A DNA stretch of 64,000 nucleotides from Spiroplasma sp. (lineage in GTDB: Bacteria; Bacillota_I; Bacilli_A; Mycoplasmatales; VBWQ01), in the NCBI GenBank assembly GCA_031119525.1, contig JAVHXO010000001.1, positions 1 through 64,000 of the forward strand, written 5' to 3'. Made by a program: the position numbers and the translations under genes. Under the pieces are notes generated by a model that saw only the letters and a list, made by a program, of their open reading frames with translations, had not been told where the DNA came from and did not search any database. Of the stretch, positions 19,481 through 30,209 are shown piece by piece. Within the stretch, counting starts at the first letter, position 1; each line of letters starts with the position of its first letter.

Positions 19481-21474
19481 TGTTTTTTGTCTCCTGACTG
19501 TGATAATTTATTAGCTTTATTGGAAAAGTATTTGGCTAAGAAGTTTAGGATGTAAATTAGTACGATCGTTGTAAAAGCTGTTTCGTACATTAAATTAATT
19601 TTATTCGGTAGTGGTGAATCTTTATTTAAGAAAATAATATGAGTTGTTAAAGTTTGACCAGAACTTAGGAATCCTTTGTTAGGAAATTGCAAGGTTGTTC
19701 CTAGTGTTAAATATACTGGTGCTGATTCACCGATTACTCGACCCATTGTTAAAATCATACTCATGATAATTCCTGATAGGGCATTGGGAATTACAACTTT
19801 TAAAATTGTTGTAATTTTGTTGGCCCCTAAGGCTAATGATGCTTCACGAAATTCATTTGGTACTGCCCTTAAAGTGTCTTCAACGGCTTTAATAATTACC
19901 GGTAAAACAACAATTGTTAAAGTTAATCCGGCACTAATAATTGTAAAACCAAATCCTAAAAAATCAATAAATAACATTAAACCAAACATCCCAAAGATAA
20001 TGGATGGTGTTGAAGATAATGTATTCAAGAAAAATCGAATAAAATTACCAAAACCTTTAGCTTTAGTAGTATTATACTCCGTTAAATAAACAGCAATCAT
20101 AATTCCAATTGGCATTGCAAGGCTAATTGCCACAAAAACTAATAAAAAGGTTGTTGCTAATAACGAAATATAACCACCTTGTCCTGTCAATGGATCACTA
20201 GTAATTGTAAAGAATTTTGTAATGTGAAAGTTTCAAATGCTTTCACCAGGTCTTGGATGTAAATTGAAAATCCCCTCCAAAATTACATCACCAATAATTC
20301 ATAAAATTAAACCAGTGGTAATAATTCAAGCAAAAGCCATAACAAAAACTCTAAAACAATCAAAAAATTTGTTAAGGTTTCGATTACTAATTATTTTTTC
20401 AGTAATCAGATTTTTCATTTCTGTTTCATTTAATTTTAAAGTTTTTAATTTGTCGTGTTTATTTTTATAAATTTTTCTTAATTTATGATCATGAGTTTTG
20501 TAAATAACCAAAACAATTAAGTTGATGATTGTTACGATAATGAATAAGAAGACACCAACGCCATATAAAGCTGAATTGTGGAGAGCACTTGTTGTTTCAT
20601 TAATTTCAATCCCAATAATTCCTGCTAAAGTGGTGATTGAAGAGAAAAAGAAAGCAAGGGGCCCATTGCCAACGTCAGGAGGAAAAACACTCCCACCAGC
20701 AATCATAATCACCGCCATTGTTTCACCAATTACTCGCCCAAAACCAAAGATTACTGCACCAATAATTTTTGTTCCCGCTGTTTTAAAAACGATTTTAAAA
20801 GTTGTCTTACTTTGGCTAATGCCTAATGCTAAAGAAGCATAACGGTATGATTTAGCAACACCATTAATGGCATTAACAGATAATGAAATAATTGTTGGCA
20901 ACGCCATTAAAGCTAGAATAAAACTAGCAGTCATCATATTTTGTTTTGTTGGTGCTCCCATCTTAACAAAAATTGGACCAATAACCATTAAACCAAAAGC
21001 CCCAAAAACAACAGAAGGGATACCTGAAAGTAATTCAACAAATGTTAAACTAATTTTTTTTAATCTTTTAGGTAAAAATTCACAAATAAATAATGATGTA
21101 AAAATTCCTAAAGGAATTGCTAAAATCATTGAAAATAAACAAACTCAAAAGGTTGCAGTAATAAAAGGCAGAATTCCAAATGAAGGAGTTTTTTCAGTTG
21201 GTGCTCAACGATTACCAACTAACATATTTCAAAAACCAAATTCTTTAAATGCTGAGATTGATTCAGCGATAACAAAAGCAATTAAAGCTGAAAGGAATAG
21301 TAATGTTATTGTTAAGAAAAAATAAATGATGATTTTAGCAATGATATCATTACGATTTTTAATTTCATCAGTAATTTTTTTATCATTTTTTTCGCGATTA
21401 AAAAAATTAATTTTTGATCAAAAATTGTTTGTCCTTTGTGATTTTTTTTGTTTATCATGTTCTTTTTCTTCCAC
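19384..21474 (-). CDS. Fused phosphate permease PstC-PstA
   Basis: The membrane channel of the phosphate ABC importer, here one 696-residue polypeptide. The PstC half carries the EAA-type loop around [13 protein letters not shown] and [10 protein letters not shown]; the PstA half carries [12 protein letters not shown] and [11 protein letters not shown]. Between them, two in-frame TGA codons (Trp) join the halves through [15 protein letters not shown], and no stop intervenes. Fused Pst permeases are known in some mollicutes. The C-terminus runs on past a TGA into a Lys-rich tail that overlaps pstB and stops at TAG. The start is GTG after AAAGGGGAGACAATT. Confidence 0.9.
19491..19495 (-). promoter_or_regulatory. 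Ribosome binding site that supports the long pstB start
   Basis: AGGAG on the minus strand, ten bases before the ATG at 19480 and inside the pstCA coding region. No comparable site precedes the alternative start at 19354. Confidence 0.55.
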
Positions 21475-21511
21475 AATTGTCTCCCCTTTAGGTTTTTAGA
21501 CTTGTTTTACG

Positions 21512-22423
21512 TTAATTAAATTGTGTTAATCATGTATTTAATTCTTGATTAACTGAATCATTAATATTAATTCGTGGACCATATTTTTTAAAAATTTCAG
21601 TAACAATTGGTTCATCACTAAAGATTCACCTTAAAAATTTGGCAATTTCATCTTTATATTTATAAGTTTTATTGATAATTCCAGTGAATGGTCGTCATAG
21701 ACTATAAATATTAGTTTCAATAGTATCATAATTTGCTTCAAAGTTTTCCCATGTTCCTGCTGTTACATTAATTGCTTTTGCTTGACTATAATCAGCATAT
21801 GATGTGTAACCAATACTTCCTGGGTCAAGGTTTAACATAGCACTACTAGAATCAACAGTATTAGCAGCATAATAACTGTCACTGTTTAATGCTTTTTGAT
21901 CAAAAACAGTTCTAGTACCTGAACCATTAGGTCTTGTAAAAGTTTTAGTTGGCAGATATTTTTTAAATAAACTTGGAAAAACTTCATTTCAAGGTTTATT
22001 GTCTAAATATATTTGTTGAATTTTTTGACTATCAAAATCTAAGATTGTGCCTGGAGTAACTAAATATTGTTGCGGAACATTATAAACAATAATTAATGCA
22101 TCCTTCATCATTTGAAAGTCAATTAAGTTTGGTTTTACTTTTGGTTTATCTGGTGGATTAATATGATATTCTTCTGATAATCAACCAATTCCAAAGAGAT
22201 TAGTTTCAACTCGTGGTGGTGCACCAGCTGATGCTGAACTAACATAGTTAAAATCCCCTTTTTTATGATTATCTGGATATCTTGTCAATAATTGTTCCAT
22301 TAATGAAGCAACAGAACTTGAGCCACCTAATAAAAAATATGGCGTACGATTGATTAAAGTTACAATAAAAACTGCTAAAAAAGTTAATAGCCAGAAAGAT
22401 ATTCATATGCGTTTTCATTTCAT
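21512..22423 (-). CDS. pstS: Phosphate-binding protein PstS
   Basis: Extracellular receptor that hands phosphate to PstCA. The 303-residue protein has the phosphate-binding phrases GGSSSVASLM near residue 33 and NGSGTRTVF near residue 178, and an SIGYTSYA segment, all typical of PstS. The N-terminus is a hydrophobic membrane segment (about residues 6-25) with no lipobox Cys, so it is probably held by an uncleaved anchor rather than as a lipoprotein. An AGGTGA lies 12 bases before ATG. It is the first gene of the operon pstS-pstCA-pstB-phoU. Confidence 0.88.
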
Positions 22424-22640
22424 TATTTAATTCACCTGAATAAATCTTTAACCATTTTTATGATTCTTTATTTTACATCGTAATTATAACAATTAATTTT
22501 TAAAAAACACTAATAAAATATTTTTTTAAAATTTTCTAATATGGAGATATTTTTAACTCTGCGATAAAAATGATAAATTATTATGTTATACTAAATAAAA
22601 AATAGTTAATTTAAATTAATTTAGATAGGGACTGATAATT

Positions 22641-23735
22641 TTGTTTCCAAGATGTGACAATAAATTAATAAAAAATCAATCTGAACAACAATATCATAGT
22701 TTTTTTAATAAAATTTCTAATGCTAATCATCAAACTGATGGTAATAATAAAGTTAAAAATTCAAAGTTAAAGTTTTTTCAAACTAAAGAACTTACTTCTG
22801 ATCATGATTTTCCTTTTAATTTTAAAAATACTAACTGGTTTGTAACAATTATTTATCTTGCGACATTTATTTTAATTCCAATTATTTATAGTTTTGTTAA
22901 AGTTTATGGTTATCATATTGATTCTGATGATGCTGGTGCTCCTTGAACAACATTAAATTTAGTTTTAATAAGATTAGTTCCAATTATTGGGATGGCGATT
23001 GTTTTTATTATTGATTGGAAAGCCATGACAAAGTATGGTGCTTGAGCTGCATATAGTCATTTTCTGTTTGGTTTTCTAAGTGCCTTCATTGTTGTTTTAT
23101 TTATTGAACAAACTAATCTGATTGATCAAGAAAAAAATTTGCCATTATTTTCTGCAGTTTCTTTCTTGATTCAGGTTGTAATTCAATTCATTGGTTCATT
23201 AATTGTTGTTTTTACTAATAAAGGATTAAGAAAACAAATCAAAGCAACTTTTAAAGAAGCAAAAATGAGTTTATTATTATGAGTGATTACCTTCTTAATA
23301 ATTGTTGCAATCTTAAATTTAATTTTTAATACTATTTCTAATGCTGTTAATCAAACTAATTTTTTTGTTACTGATAATGGTGAAAGTAGCAATCAACACC
23401 AATTAGAATTAATGGCAACAACGCCATTAGGAATTTTTGCTTTAATCTTAGGTTCAATTTTTTTAGCACCAATTAATGAAGAAATTTCTTATCGTTATGG
23501 AACTTTCAGTATTGTTCGTTATAAATGATTAGGTTATTTTGCATCAGCAGTTTATTTTCCTGCTATGCATATTATTAGTAGTGGCGATTGAAATCATATT
23601 TTTGGTTATTTAGGTATGTCACTTGCAGCCCCATTATTGTTTATTATTGCTCGTGGTAATACTACTTATACCATTGGTCTCCATATGTTAATTAATACAA
23701 TTGCAACAATTTCTTTATTAATAACAGTGAATTAA
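22641..23735 (+). CDS. CPBP family intramembrane protease
   Basis: A 364-residue membrane protein with about eight hydrophobic segments after an 80-residue Asn/Lys-rich soluble N-terminus. All three Abi/CPBP motifs are present: EEISYR (residues 280-285), FPAMH and HMLIN. This glutamate protease family includes CAAX-type prenyl proteases and bacteriocin-immunity proteins; the substrate here is unknown. The start is TTG with GATAGGGAC upstream; no better in-frame start precedes the first helix. TAA shares its last A with the next ATG, so the two genes are translationally coupled. Confidence 0.85.
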
Positions 23736-24691
23736 TGATGATTAAATTAGTTGTTAAAAACAATGATAGTAACCAAACTTTACTTAATTTTTTAAAAAAA
23801 ACATTTAAAACAGCACCATTATCACAAATTTATCATTTATTTTATCAAAAAAAAATTAAAGTTAATGGTAAAAGAATTACTAATTTTAAGTATTTATTAC
23901 AAGAAAATGACTTAATTTTTTTATATGATAATAAATTAGTCCTAGAAAATAAATCCGATAAAACTGCGATAAATAATCCTAATCTAAAACCAGACATTAG
24001 TTATCAAGATCAAAATATTTTAGTTGTGATTAAAGATCATGGTTTTGTTATTCATAGTCCAAGTAGTCAATCGTTAGATAATATTGTTCGCTATTATTTA
24101 TTACAAACAGCGCCAGAACTTTTTAATAGTCAAACTTTTACGATTAGTCATTTATATCGTTTAGATAAATTAACTAAAGGCTTAGTAATTTATCCAAAAA
24201 CAAAAATTGTCCAACAAATGTTAATGCAGGCACAAATTAGTAATAATATTATTAAAAAGTATTTAGCAGTTTGTCATGGTCGTTTAAAACAAACAAAAGA
24301 TCTTAGTGGGTTTATCTACCATGATGAAGAACAACAAAAAATGATTTTTAGTAAAAATAAAACTGATCATGCTAAAACTTGCCAAACAATTATTAAACCA
24401 ATCAAAGTATTAAATGGTTTCACTTTAGTTGAGTGTCAATTAGTGACTGGTAGAAAACATCAAATTCGCGCAACCTTAGCTTATTTAAAACTACCAATTG
24501 TTGGTGATCAAAAATATGGTTCAAATTATCAAATGGCAAATAAAATCATGTTATTTGCTTATCATTTAAGTTTTCAAAATTTATTGCCACCATTGAATTA
24601 TTTAAATCAAAAAACGATTCTTTTACCTAATTTACAACAAGAATTAGTGAGATTGATGGCCAAAGGATTTAATCTTACAAACAAATCTTAA
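23735..24691 (+). CDS. RluC/RluD-type pseudouridine synthase (second copy)
   Basis: Predicted 23S rRNA pseudouridine synthase of 318 residues. An S4 domain at the N-terminus (INGKRI-like IKVNGKRIT) is followed by the catalytic motif HLYRLDKLTKGL and VTGRKHQIRATL. It differs clearly from the RluD protein at 4215-5201, so the two probably modify different rRNA sites; RluC is the likelier counterpart. Coupled to the CPBP gene by the TAATG overlap. Two ATGs stand in tandem at the start. Confidence 0.88.
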   Translation: MMIKLVVKNNDSNQTLLNFLKKTFKTAPLSQIYHLFYQKKIKVNGKRITNFKYLLQENDLIFLYDNKLVLENKSDKTAINNPNLKPDISYQDQNILVVIKDHGFVIHSPSSQSLDNIVRYYLLQTAPELFNSQTFTISHLYRLDKLTKGLVIYPKTKIVQQMLMQAQISNNIIKKYLAVCHGRLKQTKDLSGFIYHDEEQQKMIFSKNKTDHAKTCQTIIKPIKVLNGFTLVECQLVTGRKHQIRATLAYLKLPIVGDQKYGSNYQMANKIMLFAYHLSFQNLLPPLNYLNQKTILLPNLQQELVRLMAKGFNLTNKS

Positions 24692-25143
24692 GTTTGATTT
24701 CTCTTAATTTTTAAGATAATAAATTACAACTCATAGTTTATTGTTTTTTATTAAAAGATAGTTATGATAAACAATGAAAGGTTAATTAATTTTAGGGTAG
24801 AAAAAATATGAAATCTTTTGAGGACAATTATTTTAGGTATAACTGGGACTATCAGAATAGCAAATACTAGGATAAAAATTCTGATCAAGTCTAATCCTCA
24901 AAAGAAAATTGGTAATAAAAAACTTAGGTGCTTTTTTAGTGTTTATCAATCAAATCAATCTTAACAATTAAAGATCGAAAAATAAAAAATCTCTTACAAG
25001 AGATTTTTTATCTAATTAGTTCTTTGTTTCAATGAATACAACTAATTTTTCCTAAAAAAAGTGATAAAATAAATCTATTGATAATTTTTTTACGATATTT
25101 AGTTTAAATTTTGATAATCTCGACAGGAGTAAAATAATAAATT
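24692..25143. other. Intergenic region with possible gene remnant
   Basis: About 450 bases with no substantial gene. It holds a 20-codon ATG-initiated frame near 24809 that ends at TAG and may be a relic, and an intrinsic terminator at 24984-25010. TGATAAAAT at 25062-25070 could be an extended -10 for the flippase gene. Confidence 0.45.
24984..25010. terminator. Intrinsic terminator
   Basis: AAAAAATCTCTT / AAGAGATTTTTT with a two-base spacer; symmetric, so it may act in both directions. It lies almost 300 bases after the pseudouridine synthase stop. Confidence 0.75.
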
Positions 25144-27015
25144 ATGTCAACAAGAAGAGCAGTTTTTAATACTTTAATTGGTGTGATAATGACAATCATT
25201 ATTTCGTTATTCCAATTTACTTTTCTTTTTGTTATTAATAGTCAATATCAAGGTGAGTTTGTTGGGTTACTTCGTGTTATTGTTTCCTTCCTTGCTTATT
25301 TATCACTAACTGAAGGTGGGTTAGGGTTAATTACAATGTTTTCTTTATATCGCCCGCTCCAAAATGGTGATTATGATACAGTTAATGATATTGTTAATAC
25401 AACGAAAAAAAAGTATCAACATATGGGGAAAATTTATTTAGCGATTGTTGTTGGCATTGCTGCTTTAATTGCTTTATTACGTTATTTTGTTCCTGGCGTT
25501 TTTATTGGTTTTAATATTGATATTTCTTTTTGAGAATTAGCGATTGTTATTCTTTGTTTAGCATCAAAAGAATTAATCTTTTTTTATTTTTCTGGTGCTT
25601 ATCAAAATTTAATTCAATCAGATCAGAAGGCTTATTTAAATCGCCTTGTTTTTGTTTTCAGTGAAATCATTATGTATATCATGTTAATTGCTTTATTTTT
25701 AGTTCCGAATATGCCATTTTTTGTTCCGTTTTTTTCTTATTTGCTTTGTGGGATTATTAAAACTGTTGTTACTTATATTATTATTAAAATTGAATATCCA
25801 TGATTACAAGATAAAAAATGGATTCGCCAAAAACGGTTATTACGGCAATCATGGTGGGTTGCTTTAAGTCGCCTCCCTGAAGTGTTAATTTCCAACATTG
25901 ATATTATTTTAATTACAATCTTTTTAAATTTGTCTTATACAACAATTTATGCTTACTATTTAATTATTGCCACAACCATTAGAAATATTGCTTTAATTTT
26001 AATTAGTTCATTTCGTGATGCTTTTGGTTATTGGATTGCTAAGAGTGGTCGAATTAAATGAGCAACTTATACCAAATTTGAAATGTATTCATATATGGTA
26101 GCGGCTTTTTGTTTTATCTTACAATTTGTGATTGCTCAATATACGATTGGAACAATTTATGGTCAACAATATAGTAATACTACTAACCCTAACAGTAGTA
26201 TCTTTTTTAATTTCTTTTTATCTAGTCCAACTTTTATTTTATTTTTATCGTTAAAAAATGCTGTTGAAGTGGCGACAGAACCTGGGCGAGTAATTGTTAA
26301 CGCCACCGTTAAACATAAAGAAACAATTTGAGGATCATATATTCAAGCAGCAATTGTTTTAGTTTTAGCAGTTATTTTTGGTTGAAGTTTATCAGCTACT
26401 GGTTATTATGATTGAGCATTGTATATGATTTTATTTTCAATGGTAATTGGGTGAATTTACCGCTTGATTGCAATTTGAGTTTATATTTGAAAGAATTTAA
26501 CTTATAATAGTGATCTCCGTTATATTGTTCAAAATATTTTAATTTTAATTTTACCAATGATTATCACAGTATTATTTGGTTACCTATATTTATATCCAAC
26601 TTACCCACCAGTGAAAAATATTACCAACCCTGGTTTAACGTTAGCAATTGTTGGTTATGGTGTTTTAGGAAGCATTGGGTTAGTTGTTGTTTTAGGAATG
26701 ATCATTAACTTTAAACAATTTATTTCAATCTTTAATGTTAAGAACTTCTTCAAGAACTTCTTTAGCAAAAAAGAAACTCGCAAAATTGATCATTATGATC
26801 AACAATTGGAAGAAATCTTTGCTAGTAATAAAACAAATAAACTTAATAATTTTTCGCAAACCTTTGATTTAACATCAACTTATCAAAACCATTATAATAA
26901 TATTAATGAGTTATTAGAGCAAGAATTACTCAAAAAAGAAAAAATAACCAAAAAAGATAAACCAAAAACTGAAACAGAAAAACCAAAAGTTGGAATTTAC
27001 ACCATTAAAGGTTAA
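25144..27015 (+). CDS. Flippase-like polytopic membrane protein
   Basis: A 623-residue protein with about 12-14 membrane segments and a 90-residue charged cytoplasmic tail. The topology and the N-terminal RRAVFNTLIGVIMTIIISLFQF followed by YLSLTEGGLGL fit the MATE/polysaccharide-export superfamily of lipid-linked sugar flippases. It may move a lipid-linked saccharide for a surface glycan or glycolipid, but no glycosyltransferase genes stand beside it. Start ATG has GACAGGAGTAAAATAATAAATT upstream, a long spacing. Family-level assignment only. Confidence 0.65.
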
Positions 27016-27048
27016 TTAGTTTACTTAAAAATCAAAGGGGGGAATTTA

Positions 27049-27777
27049 ATGGCATTATCAGAAACGTGATTAGTTGAAAATCTTGTTGATGAAAAATATT
27101 TAGGACAATTAAAAAAAAGTTATCCTAATCATGATTTGGATTGATTATTATTATTAAATGTTGATTTACGATTATTATATTTAAAACATATTTTTATGAT
27201 TGAGAATTCATTAAAGAAAATTTTATTACGCCAATTATCAATGAGTGACTTGCAAAATCTTGATGGCAATCACTACTTAAATCAGGAACACTTAAAAAAT
27301 TTACGAGCAGCAAGAAGGATTATTCGTTCAGGATATTATAAATATAGTCATAATGGTGTTTTAAAGTCAAAAACACTTCGTTCTTTATTTGAGGTTATGT
27401 CATTTGAATCAATTTTAAGTTTATTAGAAACTTTAAATATTGATGCTTTAAATAAAATTACTGATTATTTTGGTATTCATGATTTTAATAAACAACAAAT
27501 TTTATTTGAACAATTGAATTATATTAAAGATATTCGCAATTATTTATCACATAATTTTAAAGTTTTAGGAATTCATTTCATTCAAAAAGGTAATAATAAT
27601 TACTATCAACAAGATTTACAAGCTGATAATGATCATCATTATTTGCATTTGCTAATTGATCGTTTTTCTAGTAAGAGTCAAATTTTACCAAGTTTTAATG
27701 ATGATTATCAAAAGTTATTTAATAGGTATAATATTAATAACTTTAATTTTACAAACAATCACAACAATACGGAGTAA
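27049..27777 (+). CDS. Abi_2 (AbiD/F-like) HEPN protein
   Basis: A 242-residue protein matching the Abi_2 family of abortive-infection proteins. Family phrases seen are LKHIFMIENSLKKILLRQ, LFEVMSFESILSLLE and the HEPN RNase motif RNYLSH (Arg163, Asn164, His168; R-N-x3-H). HEPN proteins of this type cleave RNA, and phage-encoded or plasmid-encoded members abort infection. The gene lies between the flippase and ligA, three bases before ligA, so it is probably expressed constitutively from a housekeeping operon. No antitoxin-like neighbour is visible. Strong AAGGGGGGAATTTA precedes ATG. Confidence 0.82.
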
Positions 27778-27780
27778 CAA

Positions 27781-29808
27781 ATGGCAAAAAAAGCAGATTT
27801 AAAAGCGATCAAAAAAGAAGTTGATGAGTTAATAAATAAGATTAAGCAATGAAATTATGAGTATTATCAGCTTAATCAACCATCAGTTAGTGATAGTGTT
27901 TATGATCAGTTTTATCAAAAATTAGTCAAATTAGAACAACAATATCCGCAATTTGCTAAACCTGATTCACCAACAAAAACTGTTGGTGAATCAGTTAAAA
28001 CTTCGCAATTAAAAAAAATTGCCCATCAAACGCAAATGTTAAGTTTAGCTAATGCCTTCAATAAAGATGATTTAATTCGTTTTGATCAACAAGTGAAGAA
28101 AATTACAGGTCAAACTAAAATTAGTTATGTTTGTGAATTAAAAATTGATGGTCTTTCTTTTTCTGTGCTTTATCAAAACCAAAAATTGCAATTAGCAGCA
28201 ACAAGGGGCGATGGTAGTTTTGGTGAAGATATTACTGAGAATGTTAAAGAAATTAAAACAATTCCCACAACGTTAAAAAATAATTTTTCTAACAACCTTG
28301 AAGTTCGTGGTGAAGTTTTTTTAAGTAAAAAAGATTTTCAAAAATTAAATCAAGAACAAAAGCGATTAAATCTACCATTATTTGCTAATCCTCGTAATGC
28401 TGCAGCTGGCAGCTTGCGACAATTAGACCAAACGATTGTTGGCAAAAGAAAATTGAATGCCTTCCTTTATTATTATATTAATGCTTTAAATGATGGTATT
28501 AAAACGCATAGTCAAAGTTTAGAAATTTTAACAGCTAATAATTTTAATGTTAATCAAGAATGAAAGTTATGCCATAATATTGATCAAGTTTGAAGTTATA
28601 TTAATAAGTATCAAAAACTTCGCAATAATTTATCTTATGAAATTGATGGCATTGTCATTAAAGTTAATGATTTAACAACGTATCAAATCTTGGGTAACAC
28701 TAATAAAGCACCAAGATGAGCAATCGCTTATAAATTTCCTGCTGTTACTACGGTAACGAAGTTATTAGAAATTTTTGCCACAGTTGGTCGAACTGGTCGA
28801 ATTACTTACAATGCTCGGTTAGAACCAGTTAGTTTATCAGGTAGTACGATTACTTATGCAACCTTGCACAATGGTGATTATATTATTGAGCGTGATTTAC
28901 GAGTTGGTGATACGGTTGAAATTAAAAAAGCTGGTGATATTATCCCCGAAGTAATTAAAGCCATTGCTAAAAACCGAAAATCGAATAGTAAGATTTTTAA
29001 GAAAGCAACTAATTGTCCAAAATGTCATAGTGTTTTAGAACAGGTAATTGCTGAAGTTGATCAATATTGTGTTAATACTAATTGCCCAGCGCGAATCCTC
29101 AAATCATTAATTCACTTTTGTTCTCGTGATGCGATGGATATAACAGGATTAAAAGATAAAACCCTAGAACGCTTTATTACTTTAGGTTGAATTCACAATG
29201 TTGCTGATATTTACCAATTAGTTAATTACCGCCAAGAAATCATTAATTTGGAAAAGTTTGGTGAAAAATCATTCAATAATTTGAGTGCAACAATTCTTAA
29301 ATCAAAGAGAAATTCGTTAGAACGATTATTATTTGCTTTAGGGATTAGACATGTTGGCGAAAAAACTGCTGAAGTATTAGCAAAGAACTTTAAAACATTA
29401 GATAATTTAATGAAAACAAAATATGAGAATTTAGCAACAATTAATGATTTAGGCCCAGTAATTGCTACGAGCGTGATTGATTATTTTGCCAATCAGGATA
29501 ATAAAAAATTAATTGCAAAATTGAAGGCAGCAAAGCTTAATTTTACTTACACGATCAAAGATTCACAAACAAAACAAATTTTTATTAATAAAACTTTTGT
29601 GATCACTGGCGCTTTATCAAAATCACGTGATTATTTTGTTCATCTCTTAAAAGATTATGGTGCTACTATTACTAACAGTGTTAGTAGAAATACTAGTTAT
29701 TTATTAGTTGGTGATGATCCTGGTTCAAAACTTGATAAAGCAAAAGCATTAAATGTTAAAATTATTAATGAAGAAGAGTTGATGTTGTTGATTAAAAACG
29801 ATGATTAA
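27781..29808 (+). CDS. ligA: NAD-dependent DNA ligase
   Basis: Seals nicks in replication and repair using NAD+. The 675-residue protein is full length: adenylation domain with CELKIDG (nucleophile Lys121), OB fold, a four-Cys zinc finger (CPKC, then CVNTNCPAR), helix-hairpin-helix repeats ([13 protein letters not shown]) and a C-terminal BRCT domain ending in the NEEELMLL segment. TGA codons are Trp. ATG with CGGAGTAACAA upstream, three bases after the Abi_2 stop. Confidence 0.97.
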
Positions 29809-29894
29809 GTTTTTTATCAAAATTATTAATGATAGAATTAACAATAAGCTAGTAATTTATTATTAATAAATTGCAAAAGAAAGGAAGTAAGTCA

Positions 29895-30209
29895 ATGGCC
29901 AAACTTAAAACCAAAATTACCACAACCGATTTACAACAATTTTCTGAAGATTTATTTTTTCAGTTGGATGACAAACAAACCAAAAATTTATTATCAGAAT
30001 TTGCAATAATTACCAAACAAATGGCATTAGTACAAAGAATTGATACTGAGAATGTTTTACCATTAGATTTTCCATTTGATATTACTAATCATTATTTACG
30101 AGTCGATGAAGTTAGTGATACTTTAGATCAAAAATTAGTTTTAACTGCTGCACCAAAAGTTAAAGGTGATTATATTTTAATTAATCGGGTGGTTAATGAT
30201 GAAAATTAA
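29895..30209 (+). CDS. gatC: Glutamyl/aspartyl-tRNA amidotransferase subunit C
   Basis: Small subunit that stabilises GatA-GatB in the GatCAB amidotransferase. The 104-residue product has the helical N-terminus and the C-terminal VDEVSDTL-type strand seen in the family (usually xLREDxV). Start ATG follows AAGAAAGGAAGTAAGTCA, better than the upstream TTG. It overlaps gatA by 14 bases. Weakly conserved family; context makes the call firm. Confidence 0.88.
   Translation: MAKLKTKITTTDLQQFSEDLFFQLDDKQTKNLLSEFAIITKQMALVQRIDTENVLPLDFPFDITNHYLRVDEVSDTLDQKLVLTAAPKVKGDYILINRVVNDEN

Noticed and set aside
19676-21325. Plus-strand open frames opposite the pst permease
   Set aside because: They mirror the fused PstC-PstA gene, lack ribosome sites and have low-complexity products; the minus-strand protein is clearly real.
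24809-24871. 20-codon frame as a small protein gene
   Set aside because: No ribosome site and no hydrophobic or other recognisable feature; better treated as noise or a relic.
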